NCBI GenBank assembly: GCA_044445605.1
Contig: JBIOEA010000024.1
Coordinates: 1 to 34,469, forward strand
Length of the DNA stretch: 34,469 nucleotides
Direction: 5' to 3'
From: CAWKDC01 sp044445605
Lineage (GTDB): Bacteria > Pseudomonadota > Gammaproteobacteria > JABCZS01
A program made the position numbers and the translations under genes. Numbering within the stretch: the stretch's first letter is position 1; every line of letters starts with the position of its first letter. Below are positions 23,483 through 31,349 of this stretch, piece by piece. The notes beneath the pieces were generated by a model. It was not told the origin of the DNA and made no database searches. It saw only the letters and a program-made list of their open reading frames with translations.

Positions 23483-24298
23483 ATGAAAATCGTCGCCATG
23501 GCGAATCAAAAGGGCGGAGTTGGCAAGACAACGTCATGCGTTAATTTAGCTGCATCGTTAGCGGCGGCAAAGCGCCGAGTACTGTTAGTGGATCTGGACC
23601 CACAAGGCAATGCGACGATGGGCAGCGGCGTGCAAAAGCATGCTGTGCGCTATTCCGTCAATGAGGTGTTGTTAGGAACGGCGACGGCGAAAGAAGCAAT
23701 CATCAAAGGGACGGTAGGCGGATATGATGTATTGCCATCGAACGCTCGGCTAACGGAATCTGAAGTTGGCTTGTTATCGCAAGATAATCGTGAAAAGCGA
23801 TTAAAAACAGCCTTGAGCGATCTCGATGATGATTATGACTATGGGCTAATTGATTGTCCCCCTTCGCTCAATATGTTGACCGTGAACGGCTTGGTCGCGG
23901 CGAATTCGGTGATTATCCCAATGCAATGCGAGTATTATGCGTTGGAGGGGTTATCTGCCCTGGTTCAGACGATCAAGACGCTGACGCAAGCGGCCAACCC
24001 GGGGTTGACGATTGAGGGCTTACTGAGAACCATGTATGATCCACGCAATGGTCTGGCTCAGGCTGTGACGGAAGAGCTCATCAAGCACTTTGGGGATAAG
24101 GTCTACAAGACAGTGATTCCCCGGAACGTACGTCTGGCCGAAGCGCCGAGCCACGGGCTGCCTGTGTTACACTACGACAAATATTCCCGCGGTGCTGCTT
24201 GTTATTTGGCTTTGGCGGGCGAATTTTTGAAGCGGCAACCGGCTGATCCATTATATGGAGTGCCCGCGCAGGCGCAGGACGTTGAGACGATTCTGTAG
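23483..24298 (+). CDS. parA: Chromosome-partitioning ATPase ParA (Soj)
   Basis: Deviant Walker-A ATPase that forms ATP-dependent gradients on the nucleoid and moves ParB-parS complexes. KGGVGKTT at residues 10-17, with the signature lysine at 10; Walker A' LLVDLDPQGNAT and Walker B LIDCPPSLN follow. 271 aa and no N-terminal HTH, typical of the chromosomal (type Ia-like small) class. Strong AGGGGAA ribosome binding site. Its stop codon TAG is the TAG of the GTAGGGG repeat, so the repeat marks the gene end. parB follows 46 bp later. Confidence 0.97.
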   Translation: MKIVAMANQKGGVGKTTSCVNLAASLAAAKRRVLLVDLDPQGNATMGSGVQKHAVRYSVNEVLLGTATAKEAIIKGTVGGYDVLPSNARLTESEVGLLSQDNREKRLKTALSDLDDDYDYGLIDCPPSLNMLTVNGLVAANSVIIPMQCEYYALEGLSALVQTIKTLTQAANPGLTIEGLLRTMYDPRNGLAQAVTEELIKHFGDKVYKTVIPRNVRLAEAPSHGLPVLHYDKYSRGAACYLALAGEFLKRQPADPLYGVPAQAQDVETIL

Positions 24299-24322
24299 GG
24301 GCGAAACATCTTTCGCCCTTTT
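24295..24322 (+). repeat. Palindromic repeat family 1, copy c; terminator-like hairpin
   Basis: GTAG followed by GGGCGAAA-CATC-TTTCGCCC, a perfect 8-bp stem with a 4-nt loop (24299-24318), then TTTT. It has the shape of a short Rho-independent terminator or attenuator between parA and parB, and its first bases contain the parA stop. Confidence 0.8.
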
Positions 24323-24344
24323 ATAATAGGAATAGGGGAACAAC

Positions 24345-25253
24345 ATGGCAAAAAGGTCTATTCTCGGCACACCGCTTGGTTCACTTTTGAGCTCTGCCAT
24401 CATTGAAGAGCCGGTACCGACGGCGCATGCTGATTTAACCTCGATGGCGATCACTTCCCTATCGGCCGAGAAGTCTGGTTTGATGCAGATTGCCGTTGAA
24501 AAGCTGGTGCGTTCGCCTTATCAACCTCGTCGGGTATTTCAAGAAGCTGCCCTGCAAGAACTCGCTGATTCAATCCGTTCACAAGGCATTATTCAGCCGA
24601 TTGTGGCTCGCGCATTGCCTGATAAAACGTACGAGATCATCGCAGGTGAGCGTCGTTGGCGTGCTGCCCAGTTAGCAGGGCTGAATGAAGTGCCTGTGAT
24701 TGTGCGTGACGTGGACGATGCGACGGCCACGGCGATGGCCATCATTGAAAACTTACAACGTGAAGATTTAAATCCGATTGAAGAAGCAGTGGGCCTTGAG
24801 CGCCTAATGACACAGTTTGGCCTGACGCACCAGGCGGTAGGCGAGCTGGTGGGTAAATCCCGCGCGATGGTGAGTAACTTATTGCGTCTGTTGACCTTGC
24901 GTGATGAAGTGAAAATGATGGTTGAGCAGGGTGAGCTTGAGATGGGCCATGCGCGTGCACTGCTGGCTTTGTCGAGTATTCGCCAACTTGAAGTCGCTCG
25001 TCTTATTATTGCGAAACATTGGTCTGTGCGCCAAACAGAATTATGCGTGCGGAATTTATTGAATGCTGGCGAAATGCCTAAAGAAGCGCCCGTGAGGACA
25101 CAAGACCCGGATGTCGCAGCGTTAGAGCAGCGGTTGGGTGAGGTGCTGGGGGCGAAGTTACAAATCGATCATCTTCCTAATGGGCGAGGAAAACTGGTGA
25201 TCAGTTATCATTCGCTGGAAGAGTTAGATGGGATTATTGCGCATATTTCATAA
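24345..25253 (+). CDS. parB: Chromosome-partitioning protein ParB (Spo0J)
   Basis: CTP-dependent DNA clamp that loads at parS and spreads. N-terminal ParA-contact region (first ~20 residues, basic), the CTP-binding core with PYQPRRVF, QGIIQPIVAR and AGERRWRAAQLAGL, the HTH that reads parS (LTHQAVGELVGKSRAMVSNLLRLL), and a C-terminal dimerisation domain ending LEELDGIIAHIS. 302 aa, as expected. Start with AGGGGAA upstream. Three matching parS sites lie at 9.0-10.0 kb in the window. Confidence 0.97.
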   Translation: MAKRSILGTPLGSLLSSAIIEEPVPTAHADLTSMAITSLSAEKSGLMQIAVEKLVRSPYQPRRVFQEAALQELADSIRSQGIIQPIVARALPDKTYEIIAGERRWRAAQLAGLNEVPVIVRDVDDATATAMAIIENLQREDLNPIEEAVGLERLMTQFGLTHQAVGELVGKSRAMVSNLLRLLTLRDEVKMMVEQGELEMGHARALLALSSIRQLEVARLIIAKHWSVRQTELCVRNLLNAGEMPKEAPVRTQDPDVAALEQRLGEVLGAKLQIDHLPNGRGKLVISYHSLEELDGIIAHIS

Positions 25254-25268
25254 AGAGGCTTATTGACG

Positions 25269-25961
25269 ATGTTGGCGACGAGGTTTCCGGCTAAATTATT
25301 TTTGTTATTTTCTATTGTCCTCGGAACGGCGTGTGCAGTAGAGCCATTACCCGAGAATTTAATTCAGCTTGACAGTAAAGAAGGTACTGTCATGTTGAAA
25401 GAAGACGCAAATCAAAACACAGTAAAAATGTTGGCTCACTTCACCACACAAGACACGGTGACTTATTGCGGTGTGGCCAGTGCGGTGATGGTGTTGAATT
25501 CGATAAACATTCCCGCACCGGTTGATCCCGCTTATACGCCGTACGCATATTTCACTCAGGACAATTTTTTTAATGACAACATGAGCGTCAAGCCTGAAAA
25601 CGTGAAACAGAATGGGATGACGTTGTCCGAGATGGCGCAAGCAATAGCGACGTATGGTGTCAAGGCCACGGCTTATCCTGCAAATGAGCTCAGTTTAGAG
25701 GCATTCCGAAAGATAGCCACAAAGGCACTTGCTCAGGATGGGTATGTAACGGTAAATTTTTTAAGAACGGCCTTACAAGAAGTCGGGGGTGGTCACCATT
25801 CTCCATTGGTTGCTTACGATAAGAAGACGGATCGTTTCTTGTTGTTAGACGTTGCGCGTTATAAATACCCTGCTTACTGGGTGAAAACGGAAGACTTGTG
25901 GAAGGCAATTAACACGATGGACGGGGTTAATTCGCGCGGATTTATCGTGATTGGGCAATAA
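25269..25961 (+). CDS. Exported phytochelatin-synthase-like cysteine protease
   Basis: Papain-fold gamma-glutamylcysteine peptidase of the phytochelatin synthase family; bacterial members mostly hydrolyse glutathione (removing Gly), and some make phytochelatins that bind heavy metals. The catalytic triad is visible: Cys67 in VTYCGVASAVMVLNSI, His177 in GGGHHSPLVAYD, and Asp194 in LLLDVARYKYPAYWV, a highly characteristic block. Residues ~1-23 form a hydrophobic signal sequence ending TACA, so it is exported to the periplasm or beyond (a lipoprotein-like Cys22 is present but the lipobox is weak). 230 aa from the ATG at 25269; a TTG at 25263 has a better-spaced GAGG. Sits 15 bp after parB and overlaps the convergent EVE gene by 20 bp. 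The plant-type metal-sensing C-terminal domain is absent. Confidence 0.92.
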   Translation: MLATRFPAKLFLLFSIVLGTACAVEPLPENLIQLDSKEGTVMLKEDANQNTVKMLAHFTTQDTVTYCGVASAVMVLNSINIPAPVDPAYTPYAYFTQDNFFNDNMSVKPENVKQNGMTLSEMAQAIATYGVKATAYPANELSLEAFRKIATKALAQDGYVTVNFLRTALQEVGGGHHSPLVAYDKKTDRFLLLDVARYKYPAYWVKTEDLWKAINTMDGVNSRGFIVIGQ

Positions 25962-26403
25962 TCCCTTTCCATTCTTTATCGGTCACTGGCATTACTGACA
26001 GGCGGTTCCCCTTTTTCAAGAGCTGCATCTCTTGCAACAATGGATTTTGGCGTAAGGCTTCCAGCGTAATGATGTTGGAGAACTTTTCCTCCAATTCAAA
26101 CTTGACGCCATACCAGAGGGGTTTAGTGTGATGAGAATCGGGGTCGAAGTAGTCAGATTCGGGATCAAAAGCGGTATTATCGACGCAGCCGGCCTCGGTG
26201 ATACGAATGATGCCGACAATACCAGGGACTTTGCAGCTGGAATGGTAGAAGAAGGCGAGATCACCTGTCTTCATCTGATCCCGCAGGAAATTACGAGCTT
26301 GATAATTGCGCACCCCATCCCAAAAACCAGACTTATCCTTGGCGCGAGCCAAATCCTCGATGCTATAGGTTTCAGGTTCTGATTTCATGAGCCAAAAAGC
26401 CAT
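25942..26403 (-). CDS. EVE-domain protein
   Basis: Small PUA-like domain proteins that bind modified bases in RNA or DNA. The family start MAFWLMKSEPETYSIEDL and the blocks FWDGVRNYQARNFLRDQMKTGDLAFFYHS and VGIIRITEAG, then WYGVKFELEEKF, match bacterial/THYN1-type EVE proteins. 153 aa, full length for the family. ATG at 26403, with AAAGGAG about six bases upstream. Its 3' end overlaps the convergent phytochelatin-synthase-like gene by 20 bp, and its 5' end is overlapped by the truncated BRO gene on the same strand. Substrate unknown. Confidence 0.93.
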   Translation of the reverse strand: MAFWLMKSEPETYSIEDLARAKDKSGFWDGVRNYQARNFLRDQMKTGDLAFFYHSSCKVPGIVGIIRITEAGCVDNTAFDPESDYFDPDSHHTKPLWYGVKFELEEKFSNIITLEALRQNPLLQEMQLLKKGNRLSVMPVTDKEWKGIIAQSR

Positions 26404-26962
26404 TCTTTTCTCCTTTGTATTTGGCGGACAACCTATTAGTTAGAATAGCGAACTCTTGCTTTTCCTGAATGCCATTTTCTTTCCAGTAGTCTGTTAATTT
26501 AAGGCGGGTTTCTTGTCCCTGCATGCGCTGCTGGATCCATTTTTCACTGTACCCGTGTTGTTTCCATGTTTCCCTCGCTCTTTCTAGGGATATGCCAGGG
26601 TCTGCCAATTCTTGCATCCGTTCGTAGCCGACTTTTGCCAGCCACTGTTTAATAGGCTCGGCTTTGGGACTGGGAACTGATTGGATTAGCCGCAATAGGG
26701 TTTCGGCTGTGGCAACATCCGTGACACGTAACTTTCCATCAGAGGCCCTCATTTTCAACTGGTTACAATTTGTAACCGCTTCACTTTCTTCTGCCTTCAA
26801 CCGATTTTTAAGGACTTTCCAGTAATTTCTCGCTGCCTGGTAGTCAGGCTGCTGCGTAAGCGCTTGAATAATATCAATAACAGAAAATAACCATGTTTCG
26901 GTTTGTTCGTCATATAATCGGCGGATTTGGATGCTCTCAAAAAGGGCTGGATGTTCTTTCAT
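26372..26962 (-). CDS. BRO-N domain protein, C-terminally truncated
   Basis: Matches the prophage-antirepressor-like BRO-N family: IRRLYDEQTETWLFSVIDII at the start, then YWKVLKNRLKAEESEAVTNCNQLKM, DGKLRVTDVA, RLIQSVPSPKAEP and the W-L-A-K-V-G-x-E-R block. Full-length relatives run about 280 residues, with a C-terminal half after EFAILTN that includes GLKxxNLRDHM. Here homology stops at residue ~176 (about position 26435) and 20 unrelated residues follow before a stop inside the EVE gene. Starts with GAGGAA upstream at 26962. Probably a remnant of a mobile or phage-associated gene; a shortened functional regulator is possible. Confidence 0.8.
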   Translation of the reverse strand: MKEHPALFESIQIRRLYDEQTETWLFSVIDIIQALTQQPDYQAARNYWKVLKNRLKAEESEAVTNCNQLKMRASDGKLRVTDVATAETLLRLIQSVPSPKAEPIKQWLAKVGYERMQELADPGISLERARETWKQHGYSEKWIQQRMQGQETRLKLTDYWKENGIQEKQEFAILTNRLSAKYKGEKNGFLAHEIRT

Positions 26963-26982
26963 GCTAACGATTCCTCTTATTA

Positions 26983-27010
26983 TTGCTACTGGAAAGGCTC
27001 ATTATAATAA
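26983..27010 (+). promoter_or_regulatory. Candidate promoter of the atp operon
   Basis: TTGCTA (26983-26988), 16-bp spacer, TAATAA (27005-27010); an overlapping TATAAT (27003-27008) lies 14 bp away. It is divergent from the BRO gene start at 26962, and about 80 bp upstream of the chosen atpI start. Confidence 0.4.
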
Positions 27011-27087
27011 CATGGGATAAAATTTGGGGGGCATTTTCTCTTGCGTTCTTCACCAATAGCCTTTATACTGCGGCCCGAGCTGGATTG

Positions 27088-27501
27088 ATGCTGATAGATC
27101 AGATGTGGGGTAAGAAGTTGTTAAGCCTCGGGCGAGCACAAGCGTATAAGTTGATTAGCTGGCAGGTTGTTGCCTGTGTGCTGACAGCCGTCATCTGGGC
27201 ATTTGTCTCTGTTTCATCGGGTTTGGCTGCGTTGGTGGGTGGCGGAATATGCTTGCTCGCAAACGTTGTTTTTGTGTATTATGCCTTGCGTAAAGGCGCT
27301 GCGCGTCAAGCGCAGCAAATTGTTGCCATGTTGTTCATGGGCGAATTTTTTAAGATGGCCATCATTCTTGTGATGTTTGGCGCAGTATTTATGTACACGG
27401 CCATCCAGCCTGTGCCTGCATTGGTGGGTTTCTTAGCCACCCAGGCAGTCTTCTGGTTGGCTCCTTTTGTATTTAAGCGGGCAATACAGGCGAAGTTATG
27501 A
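27088..27501 (+). CDS. atpI: ATP synthase protein I
   Basis: Accessory membrane protein encoded first in atp operons that helps assemble the c-ring. Four hydrophobic segments from ISWQVVACVLTAVIWAFV to FLATQAVFWLAPFVF; the GRAQAYKL start resembles other gammaproteobacterial AtpI. I took the ATG at 27088 (137 aa); the frame is open back to 26983, but that part overlaps the presumed promoter and would lengthen the protein beyond the family's ~126-135 aa. An ATG at 27103 is also possible. Stop overlaps the atpB start (ATGA). Confidence 0.88.
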   Translation: MLIDQMWGKKLLSLGRAQAYKLISWQVVACVLTAVIWAFVSVSSGLAALVGGGICLLANVVFVYYALRKGAARQAQQIVAMLFMGEFFKMAIILVMFGAVFMYTAIQPVPALVGFLATQAVFWLAPFVFKRAIQAKL

Positions 27502-28268
27502 CGGAAGGTCACTTAACACCCTCTTCTTATATCGTGCATCACTTGACACATTGGTCAGTGGGCAAAGGCTTCTGGACGTTCCATTTGGACACGTTGCTGA
27601 TCTCGTTTATGCTCGGTGTGATGTTCTTGGCAATATTCCGCTATGCTGCCGTGCGCGCAACCAGCGGTGTGCCAGGTAAACTTCAAAATTTTGTTGAGAT
27701 GTTAGTGAAGTTTGTTGATGCCCAGGTGCAAGACAGTTTCCACGGTAAGACATTATTCCTTGGGCCATTGGCGCTAACGATATTCGTTTGGGTCTTTTTG
27801 ATGAACTTCATGGACTTGTTCCCTGTGGATATTATTCCTCGCGTGATGTCATTGTTCGGTGTGGAGTATTTCCGCGTCGTTCCGACAGCGGATTTGAATT
27901 TAACCTTGGGCATGTCCTTCACGGTATTGGGCTTGATCATTGTTTACAACATCAAAGGCAAAGGCGGCATGGGCTTTTTGAAGGACGTGGCCACACATCC
28001 TTTCGGCGCGAAGTTAATGCCCGTAAACATTGCATTGCGCATTGTTGAAGAGTTAGCCAAACCAACATCGCTCTCCATGCGGTTATTCGGTAACTTGTAT
28101 GCTGGCGAATTGATTTTCATTTTGATTGCGGCCTTGTTACCCTGGTATGCGCAATGGCCAGCAGGTGCCATTTGGGCTATTTTCCATATCTTGGTAATCA
28201 CCTTGCAGGCCTTTATTTTCATGATGCTGACGATTGTTTATTTAAGTATGGCGCATGAAAGCCACTGA
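27498..28268 (+). CDS. atpB: F0F1 ATP synthase subunit a
   Basis: Stator membrane subunit that forms the proton half-channels against the c-ring. The essential arginine lies at residue 195 in SLSMRLFGNLYAGE, corresponding to E. coli Arg210. Five to six hydrophobic segments, and the NFMDLFP and VNIALRIVEELAKP blocks are present. 256 aa, against 271 in E. coli. Starts within the atpI stop. 29 bp precede atpE. Confidence 0.97.
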   Translation: MTEGHLTPSSYIVHHLTHWSVGKGFWTFHLDTLLISFMLGVMFLAIFRYAAVRATSGVPGKLQNFVEMLVKFVDAQVQDSFHGKTLFLGPLALTIFVWVFLMNFMDLFPVDIIPRVMSLFGVEYFRVVPTADLNLTLGMSFTVLGLIIVYNIKGKGGMGFLKDVATHPFGAKLMPVNIALRIVEELAKPTSLSMRLFGNLYAGELIFILIAALLPWYAQWPAGAIWAIFHILVITLQAFIFMMLTIVYLSMAHESH

Positions 28269-28297
28269 TTTTTTACGTTAAATCCATAGGAGGAGTT

Positions 28298-28627
28298 ATG
28301 CAAACCTTGAGTCCCGCAGCCGTTGAGCTGTTAGCCACGTTGACTACGCAAATTCAGTCTGTCACAGCGATTGCTGCTGCGATGCTGATCAGCTGTGGAG
28401 CCATCGGTACGGCACTAGGCTTTGGTATTTTGGGTGGTAAGTTCTTGGAAAGCGCAGCGCGCCAACCTGAGACAGTACCCATGCTGACCATCCGTATGTT
28501 CATCATTGCTGGTTTGCTCGATGCTGTATCGATGATCGGCGTAGCAATTGCATTGCTGTTTACGTTCGCAAATCCATTCTTAGGCGCTGTACAACAAGCG
28601 TTTATGGCTGGCGGCGTTGCAGGTTAA
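28298..28627 (+). CDS. atpE: F0F1 ATP synthase subunit c
   Basis: Rotor ring subunit. Two helices joined by the polar ARQPE loop (residues 54-58); the proton-binding carboxylate is Asp75 in GLLDAVSMIG, aligned to E. coli Asp61. 109 residues, about 30 more than E. coli: ~18 extra at the N-terminus (MQTLSPAAVELLATLTTQIQ) and ~15 after the second helix (NPFLGAVQQAFMAGGVAG). No Na+-binding Glu/Gln pattern is seen, so proton coupling is expected. A very strong AGGAGGAG ribosome binding site precedes the ATG, consistent with the high copy number needed. Confidence 0.96.
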   Translation: MQTLSPAAVELLATLTTQIQSVTAIAAAMLISCGAIGTALGFGILGGKFLESAARQPETVPMLTIRMFIIAGLLDAVSMIGVAIALLFTFANPFLGAVQQAFMAGGVAG

Positions 28628-28634
28628 TTTTGAA

Positions 28635-28682
28635 GAATTCTCTGCTTCCCCCTTTAGAAGAAGGGAAGCGCGAATTCTCTGC
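28635..28682. repeat. Hairpin flanked by 11-bp direct repeats between atpE and atpF
   Basis: GAATTCTCTGC at 28635-28645 and again at 28672-28682. Between and overlapping them is a stem GCTTCCC (28644-28650) with GGGAAGC (28663-28669). The layout is like a tiny insertion with target-site duplication, or a degenerate palindromic repeat. Confidence 0.7.
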
Positions 28683-28700
28683 AAATAGACGAGGCAAGTA

Positions 28701-29171
28701 ATGAATATTAACGCGACACTATTTGGGCAAGCCATTACGTTTGCCATCTTTATATGGTTCACGATGAAGTACGTGTGGCCGCCTATTATGGCTGCTATTA
28801 GTGCCCGTGAAAAAACCATTGCAGATGGTTTAGCGGCGTCCAAGAAATCCGTGCATCAGCTGGAAAAGGCTCAAGAAGAGGCGCATCACATTTTGATGGA
28901 AGCGCGTCAGAAGGCTACAGACATCATTACGCATGCTAACCAGCGTGCTGATGAGATTGTGAAGGCAGCAGCGGATAAAGCCATTCATGAAGGGCAGCGT
29001 TTGGTTGCAGCAGCGCACACACGGATTGCACAAGACGTGAGTGATGCAAAGCATGCATTGCGTGGAGAAGTAGTGGACTTGGCATTGGCCAGTGCACAAA
29101 AGCTCTTAGGCAAAAAGTTAGATGATGCTGCACACCGTGACTTTCTAGATAAAGTGGTGGATGAGATTTAG
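28701..29171 (+). CDS. atpF: F0F1 ATP synthase subunit b
   Basis: Peripheral stalk subunit. One N-terminal membrane helix (NATLFGQAITFAIFIWFTMKYVW, residues 3-25) then the conserved PPIMAAISAREKTIADGLAAS and a long charged coiled coil. 156 aa, the same as E. coli. GAGG six bases upstream of the ATG. Followed by a family 2 palindromic repeat before atpH. Confidence 0.97.
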   Translation: MNINATLFGQAITFAIFIWFTMKYVWPPIMAAISAREKTIADGLAASKKSVHQLEKAQEEAHHILMEARQKATDIITHANQRADEIVKAAADKAIHEGQRLVAAAHTRIAQDVSDAKHALRGEVVDLALASAQKLLGKKLDDAAHRDFLDKVVDEI

Positions 29172-29230
29172 CTCCCTCCTCCTCCCTTTGAAAGGGGAGG
29201 TGCCCGAAGGGCGGAGGGATTTGTATATAG
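29172..29230. repeat. Palindromic repeat family 2, copy 3
   Basis: First hairpin CCTCCCTTT (29181-29189) with AAAGGGGAGG (29191-29200); second hairpin GCCC-GAA-GGGC (29202-29212); then GGAGGGATTTGTATATAG. The second stem differs from copy 2 on both sides while still pairing. It fills most of the atpF-atpH gap. Confidence 0.85.
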
Positions 29231-29243
29231 ATGGGGTTTACAT

Positions 29244-29774
29244 ATGTCAAACACAACGCTCGCAAGGCCTTATGCACAAGCTGCATTTGAGTACGCACAA
29301 GCACATCAATCGGTGTCTGCTTGGCAAGATGCGTTGGGTACACTGGCAACTCTGGCTAAACATCCTGAAATCAAGCAAGTTGCGCATGCGCCACAGTTTT
29401 CGAGTGATGAGTTTGAAAATTTGGTGGCCAGTTTTGTGAATGCGAAGGAGCGTGAGCCTCTTCGTAATTTCATTCACACCGTGATTGAGCACGGTCGTTT
29501 TTTTGTGATGCCTGAGATAAGCGATGGGTTTATTGCGCGTCACAATGCAAGCGATACGGTTTTGCCAGTGACGGTGACCAGTGCTGTTGCATTAACAGAT
29601 GCTGAGAAAGCAAAGATTGTGCAAAAGCTCGAAGCAAAGACCGAGCAAAAAGTATCTATCACCTACGCGCAGGATCCCGCGCTGTTGGGTGGTTTCGTGA
29701 TTCGTTATGGGGATCAAGTCATTGACGCAAGCCTGAAGTATCGATTAGCAGAGCTTGCCCATTGTTTGAGTTAA
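29244..29774 (+). CDS. atpH: F0F1 ATP synthase subunit delta
   Basis: Links the peripheral stalk to the top of F1. The N-terminal helical domain begins LARPYAQAAFEYAQ, and the C-terminal beta-strand block PALLGGFVIRYGDQVIDASLKYRLAEL is the family signature. 176 aa, against 177 in E. coli. The start is the ATG at 29244, with GGGG just after the repeat element; 22 bp to atpA. Confidence 0.97.
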   Translation: MSNTTLARPYAQAAFEYAQAHQSVSAWQDALGTLATLAKHPEIKQVAHAPQFSSDEFENLVASFVNAKEREPLRNFIHTVIEHGRFFVMPEISDGFIARHNASDTVLPVTVTSAVALTDAEKAKIVQKLEAKTEQKVSITYAQDPALLGGFVIRYGDQVIDASLKYRLAELAHCLS

Positions 29775-29796
29775 GTGTTTGAGTGTGGGGTGAAAC

Positions 29797-31344
29797 ATGG
29801 GAATACAATTAAGTGCAGCTGAAATCAGTGATGTGATCAGACAGCGCATTGAAAATTTTGAAGTCGTTTCGCAGGCACGCTCAGAAGGCAGCGTGATGAG
29901 CGTTTCTGACGGGATTGTACAAATTTCTGGTCTACGTGATGTGATGCAAGGCGAAATGGTGGCCTTTCCTGGCAACATTTACGGCTTGGCATTGAACTTA
30001 GAACGTGACACCGTGGGTGCCATCGTTTTTGGTAGCTACGAAAACTTAAAAGAAGGTGACGTTGTTCATTGCACAGGGCGCATTCTTGAAGTGCCCGTGG
30101 GCGAAGCATTGCTTGGCCGCGTTGTAAACGCATTGGGTCAACCAATTGATGGCAAAGGCCCGATCCAAACCAATCTCTCCTCACCGATTGAAAAAGTGGC
30201 CCCTGGTGTTATTAGCCGTCAGTCCGTGAATCAACCTGTTCAAACAGGCTTGAAGTCCATTGACGCGATGACCCCAGTAGGTCGCGGTCAACGTGAATTG
30301 ATCATTGGTGACCGTCAAACCGGTAAAACAGCCGTAGCGCTTGACACAATCATCAACCAAAAGGGCACTGGCGTAAAATGTATTTACGTTGCGATTGGCC
30401 AAAAGGCATCGTCTGTGGCACGCGTTGTGCGTAAGCTTGAAGAACATGGCGCATTGGCTCATACCATTGTTGTCGTAGCGACAGCATCTGAGTCTGCTTC
30501 GATGCAATACATTGCACCGTATGCCGGTTGCGCGATGGGCGAATACTTCCGTGATCGTGGTGAAGATGCATTGATTGTGTACGATGATTTGACCAAACAA
30601 GCCTGGGCTTACCGTCAAATTTCCTTGTTGCTCCGTCGCCCACCAGGCCGCGAAGCATATCCTGGGGACGTATTCTATCTGCACTCCCGTTTGTTGGAGC
30701 GTGCATCACGCGTTAACGCTGAATACGTTGAAAGAATGACGAATGGCGAAGTAAAAGGTAAAACAGGTTCATTAACCGCATTACCCATCATCGAAACGCA
30801 AGCAGGTGACGTGTCCGCATTCGTACCGACGAACGTGATTTCGATCACTGACGGTCAAATTTACCTTGAAACCGATTTGTTTAACTCTGGTTTCCGTCCT
30901 GCTATCAACGCAGGTCTGTCGGTATCTCGTGTGGGTGGTGCTGCACAAACCAAGATTATCAAGAAGTTGGGTGGCGGTGTGCGTTTGGCACTGGCGCAAT
31001 ACCGTGAATTGGAAGCGTTTGCACAATTTGCGTCTGACTTGGACGATACAACCCGTAAGCAATTGGAGCGTGGGCAACGCGTCATGGAAGTCATGAAGCA
31101 GAAGCAATACTCCCCGATGTCGGTTGCTGACATGGGCATCATCTTGTTTGCTGTAGACCGCGGCTACTTAGACAGCGTTCCCTTGAATCGCGTTGCATAC
31201 TTCGAAGAATCGTTGTTGACAGCGATGAAGAGCGAACATGCTGCCTTGTGTGATTTACTCAATCGCACGGGTGACTGGTCTTCTGACATCGAAGCGCAGT
31301 TGAAAGCTGCATTGGATGATTTCAAATCGAGCTTTGAGGGTTAA
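29797..31344 (+). CDS. atpA: F0F1 ATP synthase subunit alpha
   Basis: Non-catalytic nucleotide-binding F1 subunit. Walker A GDRQTGKTA near residues 170-178, Walker B-like ALIVYDDLTKQAWAYRQ, and the arginine-finger region SVSRVGGAAQ. The N-terminal ISDVIRQRIENFEV helix, which binds delta, is intact. 515 aa, against 513 in E. coli. GTGGGGTG ribosome binding site. Five bases separate it from atpG, whose ribosome binding site lies in its last codons. Confidence 0.98.
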   Translation: MGIQLSAAEISDVIRQRIENFEVVSQARSEGSVMSVSDGIVQISGLRDVMQGEMVAFPGNIYGLALNLERDTVGAIVFGSYENLKEGDVVHCTGRILEVPVGEALLGRVVNALGQPIDGKGPIQTNLSSPIEKVAPGVISRQSVNQPVQTGLKSIDAMTPVGRGQRELIIGDRQTGKTAVALDTIINQKGTGVKCIYVAIGQKASSVARVVRKLEEHGALAHTIVVVATASESASMQYIAPYAGCAMGEYFRDRGEDALIVYDDLTKQAWAYRQISLLLRRPPGREAYPGDVFYLHSRLLERASRVNAEYVERMTNGEVKGKTGSLTALPIIETQAGDVSAFVPTNVISITDGQIYLETDLFNSGFRPAINAGLSVSRVGGAAQTKIIKKLGGGVRLALAQYRELEAFAQFASDLDDTTRKQLERGQRVMEVMKQKQYSPMSVADMGIILFAVDRGYLDSVPLNRVAYFEESLLTAMKSEHAALCDLLNRTGDWSSDIEAQLKAALDDFKSSFEG

Positions 31345-31349
31345 TCAGC

